NCBI RefSeq assembly: GCF_001619985.1
Contig: NW_017264205.1
Location: 1 to 64,000 of the forward strand
Length of the DNA stretch: 64,000 nt
Direction of reading: 5' to 3'
Source: Xylona heveae TC161
Lineage: Eukaryota; Ascomycota; Xylonomycetes; Xylonales; Xylonaceae
Both the position numbers and the translations under genes were made by a program. How positions within the stretch are numbered: the stretch's first letter is position 1; each line of letters starts with the position of its first letter. The notes under the pieces were generated by a model. That model was not told where the DNA came from and searched no databases. It worked only from the letters and a program-made list of their open reading frames with translations. Below are positions 35,992 to 48,244 of this stretch, in pieces.

Positions 35992-36292
35992 CGTATCAAA
36001 GCTTTGGAACAATTCCACCTGCGACGTACACTGAAGCTACTAAAGCACACAGTATAAACCGGCGTCGTTGAGGAAACGCGCCGGGACGACCGGGATGCTC
36101 GCTTGGATACCCCAATTAGGAAATACGGAATCGGTGTTTGCGACCCGACGACTCCAAGCTGGGCGTGAAGGTTTACTCTACCGGCAGGCCAAACCTCCAA
36201 AACTTTTTGTCCCAGCAATCAACAAAGATAACGAGAAGGAGCTCAAGCCGCATTCATCTAAGGAAGAAGATACTGCTGGACTTTCCTGAATC
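35992..36292. promoter_or_regulatory. compact divergent promoter of FIP1 and NUP49
   Basis: 301 bp between the two start codons. The plus-strand open frame at 36068-36289 appears incidental. A shared bidirectional promoter is inferred from spacing only. Confidence 0.5.
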
Positions 36293-37865
36293 ATGTCACT
36301 ATTCAATAAGCCCGGAGGCTTGAGCCTCAACACTGGGTCAACTGGCGGCTCGTTATTGTAAGTATAGTCTGTCCTTGAGTTTCTCTAGAATCTTGCAATA
36401 TCTTCGTCGCATTCTTTAAGCTCTTTGAACCTCTCAAACCTTATATACCTTTTATCTAACCCATATGTTTCTAGCGGTGGTGGCGCCAGTACCAGCTCCT
36501 CACAACCCCAACAAAGCGGCGGCCTCTTCGGGTCGTCCACAGCCAATCCATCACAACCCCAGACTGGCGGAGGACTCTTTGGCTCAGCAACCCAGAAACC
36601 CGGAGGACTATTTGGATCATCAACTACAACATCTTCTCAGCCGCAAACTGGAGGCGGACTTTTCGGAGGCGGGCAAACTCAGAACCAGAGCCAACCGCAG
36701 CAATCAACAGGGGGCGGTCTATTCGGCGGATCAGCCGCGACGACGCAAAACAAACCTTCTCTTCTGTATGCTTTCTCCCATCCTTTCTCTATGGGTCCTG
36801 TAACTTTTCCCCCAGCAATCGCAAACAACAAACTAATCTTCTTTCAGCGGCACAAGCACCACGACTAGCACACAACAACCCCAACAACCAAGCAGCCTCT
36901 TTGGCGGCGCAGCTTCTACAGCGCAAGCACAGCCCCAGAAGCCCTCTCTTTTCGGCAACACCACGACTACTCAACCAGGCCAACCTTCTGCCCAAACCGG
37001 CGGCACCGTTCCTGGCGTGAAAATTGACGTCAGCAACCTGCGCGGCACCACACGCTTCAACGACCTGCACGAGGAGCTGCAGAAGCAAATTGAACAAATC
37101 GACAACTTCATCCTCCAACAAATGCAATACAAGGACCAATGCGACGCGCTCATGCCCAAGCACGAAGAAGCACTCAGCTACATCCCCAACGACGTAAACT
37201 ACGTTTCGCAACGATTCGAAACGCTACAGCGGGCGCTTGAAAACGACGCACAAGCTGTAGACCACGTTCGAAAACTCGTCAAGCGCGATGCTGCTGATGC
37301 CCGCCTCTCCTTCCGCGCCATTGATAACCTCAAACTCCCCCAACAATACCATTACACTGGCATGTGGAATTCCACTACCGGCATCGCGTCCTCACGTACT
37401 GGCGCAGCACCGGGCGCAGGCGCCGACGGCAAGAAAGCCGAAGATGCTGCCCTTGAGGATGACGAAATCGCCGGCACTGGACCCAGAAGCGCGGATCTCG
37501 TGTCCTACTTCTCTGCCCAGGCAGACGACATGAAGCGCACCCTCGCAAGCTATACGTCTACAGTGCAAGAAATCGAGTCCCACCTCCGCGGCGTCGAGGC
37601 CAGTACGATGCAGCAGATGCAGCAGTTATTATTCACTCGGGGCCGCGATGGCGGACAGCGCTCAGCAGAGGACCAGATTCGCGAACTCGCTGCTGTGCTT
37701 AAGGAGTTTGAGGCCGGCATCTTCGGCGTCGCTGGCAAAGTCGGCAGCGCAAGAGAAAATGTCCAGGAAGCCATTCTCGGTAGTAGTAATGCCGTTGGTG
37801 GTGGGTCTGCAGCGAATGTTCCCGGATATGGAATGGGCTTTTCGAGTCGAGGAGGAATTTATTAG
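36293..37865 (+). CDS. NUP49: nucleoporin Nup49 (GLFG type, Nup62 complex)
   Basis: Channel nucleoporin of the Nsp1-Nup57-Nup49 complex, homologous to vertebrate Nup58/45. Exons 36293-36357, 36475-36765 and 36848-37865 give 457 aa. Residues ~1-190 hold about nine GLFG or SLFG repeats separated by Ser/Thr/Gln/Asn linkers. From ~200 a helical coiled-coil region begins (VKIDVSNLRGTTRFNDLHEELQ-like), including the conserved HYTGMW element near 350. The protein ends in a Gly-rich tip. Introns are 117 and 82 bp, both inside the repeat domain. The start follows MSLFNKPGGLSLNTG, typical of fungal orthologues. Confidence 0.92.
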
Positions 37866-40800
37866 AATGATTGCATTTGTGGTTTCTAGTTTATGAATGG
37901 ACCCGGCCTTTTTCTGTTTTATTTGTTGATTTTAATGGCATGGCTCTCAAGGTCAGAAATAACACGGTTTCTACAGACAGGACAGGATAGATTGAGTCGC
38001 CGTGTCTGACGGAATAGCATCACGTGTTGCGTGTTCTGCATCGGCATTGCTTTCAACCTAGCGCGTTCATTCTCTTTTTCCACCCCTTTTCATGCGCTGT
38101 TTCTCTTTTATGGTTCATCTGTAAAATACTCTATTTGTTTCTATGCCTGGAAAAAAGGATACGGATTTTGGCGTTAGTAATGCTAGTTTAAACCGCTTAT
38201 CTTTTCTGACTGGATCCAATCGAAAGATTGTACTTTTGCAAGGTGCATTTCTCGAAGTGTAAGATAATAAACACGTCTCCCTTGGAGCTAGAGATGACGT
38301 GTCTTTCGGTGAGTCCGATGATCTTCAGTCAGATCACATTGCCCATCAAATCATTTGAATCGGATGTGGTGGGAGCATCGATGCGTTTCAATCAAGACTA
38401 TGTCCAGCACGCCGATAAGCAGATCTAGTAGATGAATGTAATATAGACCGTATTCGTTTCATCTTGTAGCAAGTTTTGCAGTGGTGATTTTCTTTCCATG
38501 AAGCGTCGGGGAAGATTCCTCGTTAGGAAATTTAGTCCATCTGACGAGGGTCTGAAATTATCAAGGGGAAGCCAAGGCTCAAGAAATATTGATTGCCCTG
38601 CAAATCTCCTTGCCGTCAAGGAAATGGGATCATGTTGCCGCTTCCAATCTAGTGCTATGCACCTCCTTGTCAGAGTCTGCTGCAGACCGATTAGCGTTCC
38701 CTTGGAGCGACGCGATATTCCTGGGGGAGATCAATTTGAGACCAGGCTTTATGCGCTGTAAGCATAATGCTAAGCATGAATTTGATCATGCACCACATCA
38801 TCGCCAGATTGGGAAGCAGAGAGGAAAGGTCACTGGATCAGCAAGCCAAAGCAATCGGCAGCTATCAATCTGTCTACCGTGAATTGACAAGGGCTAAACA
38901 GAGGTAGTCTCATCCAACTGAGCCAAAAGAAAGGAGGGAAAGAACAGAATGCAACAAATCACTTGAAACCCCATGATTGGCCAGATACTTGAAGATTTTG
39001 AGGTTGACAGACCTGATTGGAATTGTCACCAGGCAGGGTCGATCTTCAGCGACTTTTGAGGAAGCGCTATTGGGTATCTCGCATCTCCGATTGGCTGGCG
39101 GGACGACCACAAGTGATATGAAACTCTGCTGACCAGGAATGCTTTCAGGCATTCCGATAATTGAAAATGATGGTGTGAGAGATTTCTTTTGCTCACGCAC
39201 ACAGATTGTTTGACCGCCACGAGTGTGTGAATCCCATGCAGAGGCGCGGATCGTAGCCTTGTCTTAAGTCCATGACACTAATATTCAAGCGCTCTCGGCA
39301 GGTGAATTGCTCGACTCTTGGGACATACCTCGAACTAAACAACCCAAGCAAACATGAGCCCATAAAGCAGATTTTTTCAATTCAGATAAATTAGTATGGA
39401 TTTTAGATGAGTCGATGCCGTGCTTTTGAAAAAACCGACCGGGTCACATCGTTTGGTGAGTTGCTTTTTCGCCTTCGCTTCGACGACTAGAGCAACATTC
39501 TGCCATTTTGCACCTTATCGGTCCAGGGTGGTTGCTGAAATGATCAAACGCAACAGCCGTGGCAAAGGACGAATTGCCCCACATACGCTAGACAACTCTT
39601 GGTAACAGAATGCCGACTGGACCGATTTCCACCTTTTCGAGCTATCATAGCCCGTTCAAGTCGGACGATGCACATTGAATGCTGAACACGGTCGTTCCAA
39701 GTGCTTGTCTATTGAATTGCTGCATTATTCCAATAGATTTCAGCCAACAATCCAAAAATGATTGTGGAAAGAGAGAAGAACTGTCGTTGCAGTAAGGTAT
39801 TACTATGACGATCGGTTAGTCATTGGGACTGTGGGGAAAACAAGGGGAAAAGTTGTCGTGTGAGTGGTGGGTGGATGACATAAGCAAGCGAAGGGACGTC
39901 ACCCGTTGATTTTCTGCGGCGAAGAGGGAAAACACGAGGCTTGTGTGACTGCCTCTCTTCATCATCACACTCATAGCCTCTCGGGCCAAGCAAAGATGTA
40001 ACAGCCGACACCGCTTCATCTATTGATTGAATGATGACTCAAATACGAACTTATACTAGACTGAGAGACTTGATGTGAGCGGAAAAAGTACAGAGGTACA
40101 GTGAGTGATGCTGAGATTCGACATTGAGTTATGCTCTTGCGTGATTGCTCTTGGTCCGTGCGTTGAGGGCCGCCTCCTTACCCCTTTCGATGCCTCTTTC
40201 AGCCCTTTTACTCCTTTAGCGCCTCTGCCTTGAAGTCTGATTCGGCCTTTTTACGCTGACGCTTGGCTTCAGGTTTAGACGTTTCGTCTATCGTTGCCTA
40301 TCCCCCGGATAACCCACGATGCTGATCAACCACTTTGGAACCTCGCTCCCTCCCTCCTCCGAGGCTAGTGGGAGACGGTTCTTCCGGCTTAATTACTGAG
40401 AATAGCTTTTCTTTTTCATTGAGCAGCATTCTTTGCCGATGCTGATTGCGTATCCCTTTTACCGCTCAATTGGTTCGACTGCTAGAGCTCCCCCACCATT
40501 TGCAAAAGCGTGAAAGAGAGATAACATAACCATGGATACACGTCTTCTACTCTGATTGTCACTGATTCTAGTGTTGCTGACCCAGCAGTGTAGCATTTCC
40601 TGAAGCAGTTAAGATTTCGCGACGGCCTCCGGACACTTACTGGTTCAGTCCACCGTCCTCAATATGTTTCATCCCGCAATTGCTCGTGCTCGATCCGAGC
40701 GATGGTGCCATCCTGCCATTGTTTGACTTACTCCGTATCTCTATGGAAATCATTGGACCCCCCTCCTCCAACTGGACATTAGGGTATATATTACCATGAC

Positions 40801-40941
40801 GCCCTCCCTCAGGAAAGCTCTTGCATTTATCTTCCTATATCTCTTCATCATTCAATAGCAATTCCAAAGCATTTTCTAGACATATTTTTCTTTACGCTGG
40901 CCATTTGATATATCACTGCTCAAGCTCTCTGTTACTCCGCC
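37866..40941. other. 3 kb gene-free stretch upstream of the TauD-type gene
   Basis: No open frame here has a family, credible start and splice logic. The part nearest the dioxygenase (40120-40940) is pyrimidine-rich. The region may hold an unusually long promoter or leader, or a non-coding transcript, but nothing in the sequence proves either. Confidence 0.5.
40785..40791 (+). promoter_or_regulatory. TATA-like element of the TauD-type gene
   Basis: TATATAT about 155 bp upstream of the ATG, followed by a CT-rich stretch of the kind seen near transcription starts of highly expressed fungal genes. The assignment is positional. Confidence 0.45.
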
Positions 40942-42289
40942 ATGGCGCCTTCCCTCACTGAGACCGTCACTGAGACGCCTGTGACGACCAAGCTCGTCCA
41001 GCTCTCCAAGCCATCCAACAATAAGTTCAACTACGTGCCCGGCCGCCAAATCATTGAGTCTCACGAAGACTACCCACACGAAGACCTGCGTCCTTCGTTC
41101 CCCGACGTACACTGGGATGAGCTGAAGGAGGTCCCCTACGCGGACAAGGGTCTTCTCGGTGACCCTACCTTCCGCAACCTTCTCGAAGACGCCACCGATG
41201 TCTTTGACTTCACCCCCAAGATTGGCACCGAGGTTCATGGCGTCAACCTGGCCAAGCTCTCCGAAGCTCAGAAGAACGACCTCGCCCGTCTCGTTGCTAC
41301 TCGAGGCGTAGTTATGTTCCGGGACCAGCCGGAGCTCGATATTGAGTCTCAACGCGAGCTGGGTGCCTACTATGGTGTTTTGCACAAGCACGCCACCACC
41401 GCCACGCCCAAGAATGGCATCGACGATGTCCACGTTGTCTACACAGACGAGGGTTCCAAAGACCAACGAGCACTCTTCAGCCCATCATTCCTATGGCACT
41501 CTGATGTAAGATTTGGATCCCAAATCTCCTAAGCTTATAAAACCCCAATCACGTTTCACAGTAAGCTGACAACATATGATATACAGGTCACCTATGAGAT
41601 CCAGCCTCCTTCATACACTTCACTCAAGGTCCTCACCGGCCCGGCCCGTGGCGGTGGTGGCGACACTCTCTGGTCGTCTCAATACGCCGTCTACGACTCC
41701 CTCTCACCCCACATGCAGAAATACCTAGAGGGCCTTACTGCGCTTCACTCCGCCCAAATGCAGGCTGACGGATCCCGGGCATCTGGCCGCCCCGTCCGCC
41801 GTGAGCCCGTCGTGACCGAGCACCCCTTGGTCCGGACCCACCCAGTCACTGGCTGGAAGTCTGTCTTCTTCAACCCCGGCTTCGTCACCAAGATTGTCGG
41901 CGTGCCCAAGGTCGAGAGCGAGTTCATCATTCGCTTCCTGACCGAGATTGTCACCAGCACCTACGAGCTCCAGGCCCGCTTCCAGTGGAACAAGAACGAT
42001 GTCGCCATCTGGGATAACCGTATTTGCGTACGTCCAACCTCTTTTTTTTTTTTTTTTTAGGTTTTCCGCCCCTCCAAATTTTATCACATACTAACCTCAT
42101 GTTCTGTAGAACCACTCTGCAACATATGGTTTCCGCCCTCACCGCCGGCACGCTGTGCGTGTTGCGTGCCATGCTGAGCGCCCTCGCTTTGATCCCGCTG
42201 GCCGGTCTCAAGAAGAGGAGTTCAATGCCACGTATGGCCTTCCTCAAGTCAACAAGGACGGCACCGGTCAGTCCAACTACAACGATTAG
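40942..42289 (+). CDS. TauD/TfdA-family 2-oxoglutarate-dependent dioxygenase (sulfonate dioxygenase type)
   Basis: Fe(II)/2-oxoglutarate oxygenase; fungal relatives release sulfite from taurine and other alkylsulfonates, though substrates vary. Exons 40942-41505, 41587-42027 and 42110-42289 give 394 aa. The iron site is His186-x-Asp188 (WHSD), split from the rest by intron 1, plus the distal His337 (NHSATYGF) at the start of exon 3. An Arg near 348-352 is the likely 2-oxoglutarate anchor. Strong family blocks include FDFTPKIGTEVHGV, GVVMFRDQ, GGGGDTLWSSQYAVYDSLS and NKNDVAIWDNR. Intron 2 contains a T17 run. The 5' flank has a TATA element. No transporter or pathway partner is adjacent, so the substrate is inferred from family only. 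Confidence 0.92.
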
Positions 42290-45200
42290 ACTCCTGGGGA
42301 GTCCTGTCAGCTTCTGTTGCAATTCCTTCAAACGGTTTTAATATTAAAACCGTTTATAACTGTCTTTCATCAAAACCTTTGGTTATGTTGAAAATTTTGG
42401 GGCTGGACCATTAGGCCTTTTTTTTTCCACGATAAGATGAACTTTTTTACTTTCATTTGCATCATTCTTTAACATGGGGCATTAGCGGTTAGCGAGGCTG
42501 GCGTTTTTATGGGTTTTTAATTCTCCAAATTCAGAGTGGCGGGTCCTGGAATATCTAAATCAGACTTATAGTGGAAATTGATTCCTATTTTCTTAAACTT
42601 TTCTTATTCATTTTTTTTTACAGATATTGACTTGCATGTGACTAAATGAAACACTTATATATCCAATTCATGCCTCTGAACTTCAGAATTGTATTCCAAT
42701 ATGTCTCGACTCGGGAGGTAGGCGCGAGCTACAAACATTCCCACGTGGGCTTTGTGGTATTAGATACTGAGGAACGAGTTTAGAAGAATGGTATGATCGA
42801 ACAGTGGTTCAGTGGTTTTCGGGAAAAGCTAGTGATCCTCTTCATACGCCAATAGAACAGATGTGGGACAGTGAGAGAAATGGAAAAAATTCTCCTCCGA
42901 TGAAACGATTCTCGTACTAAATACAAGCAAGACCATCCGGGGTATTCTACCTTTCTGAATTCCCCTCCCCACCTTCCCTTTGACCAATTCTTCCGACTTC
43001 CACCATCTCTTCCATTCGACATCCTGAGGACTTCCTGCCACGCGCTTTCGCCGTCTACTGGGCTAGATGACATGAACAGGGAACCGTGACTCGAGGCCTC
43101 TTGACGCCGGCTTTGCGGCTGCCTGCTGACTGCTCGCTGGCTAAGAAATGGCTTGTTTGTCATGTCGATTTTGGGCCGGGAGAGGGGATTGCGCGAACTT
43201 GGACGGGCCCCCTGTACGAGGCTTCGTAGACATTGCAGCGTCTAACTGAGCGAGTCGAGCGACCCTTGTAACAGCCTTCGCTACGCCCCTGGTCCCTTTT
43301 GACAGCAGCGAAGCCTCATACAAGGGGCGTTGTTGAGCCACAAGGCGGTGTTAAGATTGGTTTGGGAGTTTTCGTTTCTCCGCTGTGAGGTGTTAATAGA
43401 AAATCCCCCGATTTCCTGCTGGACAGCACCCTATGTCGTATTACGATCTTCACATGGCTTTATAGGAATTTGACAAGTCTTGTTTTCCGTCCGGATATTG
43501 GTTGGTCTATCAGCAGTTTCTTGACTTCTTCCCTGATTCCTTGCATTCTGAAGCTCTCCAAAAATTTGATTGCATATGCTTGTAGGTCACAATTTCCCCC
43601 TGATCGCAGTTTGTAATCATCAAACTGTCTACCAAGTTTTGTCCGCCTTCTCAGAAGGCCGAAAATGCAGACACGCGCTAATCCGTGAAACCCAGATGGA
43701 TTTCGGCCGCTGTAAGCTTGACAGCGCTTTGGTACACCGTACACCGTACACGGTTCTCATACCGAGGGGCCAAGACCCACACATTTGAGTTGATGAGTAG
43801 TTTGGTGAGGTCTAATCTGTTCAGCGCTGATTTGCAGTTTTATTCGTACACAGATTTGGCAGTTTCGAGCGTAGAGTCCAAACTTTGAAGACCTGTTCGG
43901 GGATTTGAGCCCAATCAGATACGCAATTGTTTTGAAATTTTCCTGTGCTGTTTTGCTTGCGTGTCTCTATTAGTTCTTGGGCTTTTTTCTCTGAATTTTG
44001 AATGCTCCAGAAAAACGCAATTTGTATTGCGTAGACCCTTTTGGCTCCTGATGTAACGTTTGAATGATTCATTGTTGGAAAATTGAGCGGAAAAAGTAAA
44101 AGCATCATGTCAATCCATGTATCCATTCGTCCCAGCTGTAGCTCTATCTCTTCTTTTGATCGTCTGCTTCTTCGAAAAAACAACTTGCCCTCTGCTCTAT
44201 AAAAAGATGCACTGCTGCGCAAAATGCATGGTTGGTATGCGTCAGAACAATAAGTGGTGGAAATAATAAGCATAGCAACTCTTTCCGAGAAAATAGCATG
44301 TACTTGCATGCTCGATAAATGCCACTGCAAAGGCAATCCAATCAGTTGCTTTCCGGGCAGTCAAATCATTGGCCGGCGTAAGAGACTTGTTAATTCCTGT
44401 CTTATACAACGCCTACTAGAAGTTTCAAACTTATATGCCATAATAGAAAGAACGAGAGCCAACTAGCTTTCCTGTGCGCCCTAAGTTACGGTATCATCCA
44501 GGAAGTCATATTTTGCCCAAACTAATTATCTGCTTGCGTCGAAAAAATCTGTGACGACGGCGATCCAAGAGCACACTTAAGCTGCGCGAAGAGCGTCCAT
44601 TCAAGATAACTTCAAAAAGCTGCCCTTTCCCAAGAGCATTAGTCCAGGAGTCCAAGATATTCCTTTGATGGCGGTCTTATAAAGACGAACCGGTTCATGT
44701 CCGTAGTCGTAAAAATTGTTCTCATTCTGCTTTCTTCCATGCGTGGGCGGCTGAAGCTTCCTCAAAATCGCGTCATATGTAGAGCACCTTTTCTCGAAAG
44801 GTTTTAGGGAATGAAGAATTTTTCGAATTTTGATTGTCAATTGACGGATGAGAACTGAGCTAAGATATTATTGGACAACTCGATAACTTACATCGGTCGG
44901 ATCATCTGAGTTCTCGTGCCTCCATAAGAGCCGTCAATTCCTCTGCATATAATGCAACGCACCGGCTTCTCCTTGTACCGTTGTACGCTGTCCCCAAGAG
45001 GGTGAAAATCCCAATAATCCAGTTTCAAGTCAACGCAGATATCTAGATAATGGTTGTGCTATTAGGATACTGCGTTTATAGTCTTTGAACATTGAGCGAT
45101 GACAATAGAAAATGCGACAGCCGACGGTGGATGGCAGATATTCGGTGCCTTGATCATGCGTCCTGGAAGTAAAGGTTGCTGAATAGCGGTTCTCTGCCAG

Positions 45201-46620
45201 GTCTTATGTATTGTGCGAATGAAATGTTGTTCTTATGTCTCTCTTTCAATATCGAGGAAAGAATTTCATGGAGGAATTGAAATATCCCTGAAATTATCCT
45301 CCTTTGAGCCCTTTTAGACAATTTTAGGGACCGTGTTCCGGGATATTAATTGTGATAGCGCCATTTGGGCCCATTGGTATGAATGTCAATTATATTTATT
45401 TTGCAATTTGATCTCGCCTGGTCCCCCCACTCCCAGATGCAGAAAGATGGGTTGCATACATCTTGAGCATCCAACCTTGGCATGTGGAGGATACCATGTA
45501 TGCATTTTCATCATACACGGTGTCCTCCCGTCCGTAGCCCATCAGGCTATGCATCCCTCGGGCCCCGAGGGCTCTATTGTAGGTTGTCTGTCTTTGGGAA
45601 ACCACGAAGTCGTTGTAGCCTTTGACCTCGCAGCAAGAATTTGGAGCCACTGGGGCGTGCATTTGCCTTGTTGAAATTATTCTCTTCCTCAGTTCCGCCC
45701 GGACCCTTGCATAATTGCATCAATGGCCCAAGGCCGTGCTCCATAGTACCGGTCAGGGTTGGCATTGGAGATTGTCCCGTCTGTTAATGGCTCCAATTTT
45801 GAGAAAGTAACTCCACCAGACACAGCTCAATAATGAATACGCAAATGCTCTGTAGATTTCCGTTTCCGATGATTGATCGCCATCTGGCTCATCTGTCAGC
45901 TTCAATGTTTTGTTAATTCCACTTTGCAAACCAAAAACTGACGGCGGTTTAAGATTCCATTTTCTGGCTTCTTTCCTACAAGCTATAGAACTGGTTAATT
46001 TCTTTTTGTCTCCAGCACTTAAGCCTAAGCATTCTGTCGACCTACCCAGATCGGGGTAGAAATCCCACTTCAGTGAAGGTATTGTATAGGTATAATCTTT
46101 GAGTAATATCTGATGATCAGTGCTAATTTGTAATCGAGCTATAGCTTTCTCGTAAAAGGTTTTGACCAAGATGGTCTTCTCTGATTAAGTTCATGTCGAA
46201 GGAAATTCAAGGATTTGGCTTAGAGCGGGGGTGAGCTGTGAATCTAGCAGACACGAGACGAACTCTGGCAATCTCAGATGGAAGGAGCGAACCCTGCGGA
46301 TCATAGATGAGCTTCTCGTTAATTTGAGTCGCCGGGACCCTAGTGCACCGCAAGAGAATGGTAAAAATTAGACCCATCTTGACTTCATTGAAAGATTTAT
46401 TCTTGCGGCTTTGTTTTATATTATTTATACGTTTGATTGGGTATAGAAAGATATCCCAAGTGTCAAGCCCACTAGCCGGGGGACGCTCATTTTATTTAAT
46501 AGTATGCGGACAAGTTAAGAGCACTCTTCCCTCTCTGTGCCATGTGAATACTCCCCTTTAATCCACCTTGCTCCTCGACTTCCAAAGCCAGGAGTGAAGC
46601 CACTGGGGCATTCACAAGAC
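42290..46620. other. 4.3 kb gene-poor region
   Basis: Several open frames (43460-43744, 43821-44336, 44601-44840, 45333-45674) lack ATG starts, splice support or a family. A threefold ACACCGT repeat sits near 43734-43750. The one frame with coding character, 45753-46180 on the minus strand, is listed separately. Confidence 0.5.
45753..46180 (-). pseudogene. coding-like fragment, possibly the middle part of the DUF7102 (Zip2/SHOC1-type) gene in inverted orientation
   Basis: An open frame with no ATG at its upstream end, bounded by an in-frame TAA. It reads TFYEKAIARLQ, then YTYTIPSLKWDF, and later ARKWNLK and TLKLTDE. From memory, fungal DUF7102 proteins have an FYE-A-RLQ-type helix, a VPxxDFSxPxPxW-like strand and a Trp-containing block in that order, in the half of the protein missing from the gene 450 bp downstream. 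The fragment faces away from that gene. An inversion that broke the gene is one reading; an unrelated frame is the other. The resemblance is weak and unaligned. Confidence 0.3.
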
Positions 46621-48177
46621 ATGCAGAATTACTGCGATTCAGTGACTCCTCCCAAAATGGGCCTCAGGGATACCGGCACGACATCCAGCTGGTTTACCAA
46701 GACGCCTTCGGGCTCAGATCTCGGGACAGCCCGAGTGGGGAGGAGTGAGGAAGCTTCGATACAACGCTCCTGCTCTCTTCTCTCTCCGCCATTGACTGGC
46801 GTCTCAGCTGCCAAGGCGACAGATTTACGTCTTGGCAGACTAGAGGATGAATATTCCGATTCACCCACTAAAGGTAATCGGCAAGAGAATAGAAGAAAAG
46901 AGCTGACTCAGGGCGGCGGCAATGGGAAGAGACCAAGATTGGTAAATGGTGGGGGTGAAGATCTGGGAGCCGTGGTGAAGAGGCGGAAGCTCATGCTCGA
47001 AAAGTGCCAATGGCACGCAGACAGGTCAAAGAGCAGATACCAAGAGGTGGTGAATGGACATCTCTCTCTTGAGAACTTCTCAACGAAAAGGTCGCTAGAA
47101 AATTTTCTCAAAGCAAGGGGAGGAAAGGGTATATTACTTCGTGATTCGGAGGAAGTAGACAAAGCTTCCAAACAAGCCCTTTGTTCAACTGCGGGCCCCA
47201 GGGAGATAAATCGCTCAGAGACTTTATCTGAATGTGTCGGTCCATGTGGCAGGCTCGGCGAGAGCAAGCCATTCCCAGCGCCTTTTCTGGGTACGGTTGT
47301 ACCTCCTTTAACATTCATCATCTCCTCGGCTTTAATGAAGCAACGAATCCTTTTCCGAGCTATTGAGAAGCTGTGCCCCCAAGCAACTTTTATTGAGAGG
47401 GACTTTTTGGCTCACGCGCGACTATCTTCCAGAGAGCATTTAAGCAACCCGACGTGGGAAATAGAATCGGAAGCTGACCTGATCATCTCCCCGGGCACTG
47501 GCATCATCTGCACAACTATACAAAAGATCAGGCAACGCGCACCTCCAGGTAGCGCACCTCGCGCTGGGCTCAGGGAGCGTATTGATCATGTCGTCGCGCG
47601 GTATGAACATCTAATTATCCTTGTCTACGAGAGTGGTGTGGTGCTGCAAGGTGAACAGGCCAAAGCAATTGGAGCCACCAACCTTGGTGAAAACGATTGT
47701 GAAGCATTCGCCGAACTTGTTGGCCATGTTTCCAAATATGGACCAGGAGAAGTGCAATTTATCTTTGTGGCTGGAGGAGAGATAGAAATGGCGAAATGGA
47801 TAGTTGCGCTGGCGATAAAATACGGAAGGGCTATCAAGGAACCCAAGCTGTTGCAGGACGAAACCCTGGTATGTAAAAACAGAATGACGTTCGGGGTTTA
47901 GAGTCCCATGCTAACGCTAGACATGATAAAGTGGGAGTTATTTCTCCGTAAAGCAGGTGTGAATGCTTATGCGGCCCAAATTGTTTTGTCTGAGCTCAAA
48001 ATTCCAAGCGAAACACGAAAGCAGGGAAATGTAGGGCTTGATGCAAAGTGTGACTCTGGTCTCTCAGCTTTCGTTAAGATGCCAATCTTCGAAAGACTGA
48101 AAAGGTTCGAGCGCATATTTGGAGGTCAGAAGGCTTTGCTGAAAGTAAGCGCGACACTGGATAGAAAGTGGCGGTAA
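46621..48177 (+). CDS. DUF7102 protein, XPF-like meiotic factor of the Zip2/SHOC1 type (N-terminal half not found)
   Basis: C-terminal part of a fungal DUF7102 protein. This family corresponds to the catalytically inactive XPF-like ZMM factor Zip2/SHOC1, which acts with Spo16 at crossover intermediates. Exons 46621-47868 and 47932-48177 give 497 aa. A basic and Ser-rich segment comes first, then SLENFLKARGGK, a nuclease-fold block (FIISSALMKQRILFRAIEKL, ATFIERDF, EADLIISPGTGIICTTIQKI, ARYEHLIILVYESG, VQFIFVAGG) and a helix-hairpin-helix C-terminus created by the splice (WELFLRKAGVNAYAAQ). No XPF active-site ERK motif is seen, as expected. Related proteins are usually much longer; about 400 N-terminal residues are missing here. 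The frame is open upstream to a TAA at 46516, so 46621 is only the first ATG. Expression is uncertain. Confidence 0.65.
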
Positions 48178-48244
48178 CAGCTTTCGGCAATTGAGAGCTG
48201 CAACAACGATCCAAGAGCCCCCTGACGAGTATCATTCCCAGTGA

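Noticed and set aside
40876-41466. 196-codon minus-strand frame opposite TauD exon 1
   Set aside because: Antisense shadow of a conserved exon.
43821-44336. 171-codon minus-strand frame in the gene-poor region
   Set aside because: Begins with TTG, composition typical of non-coding AT-rich DNA, no motif.
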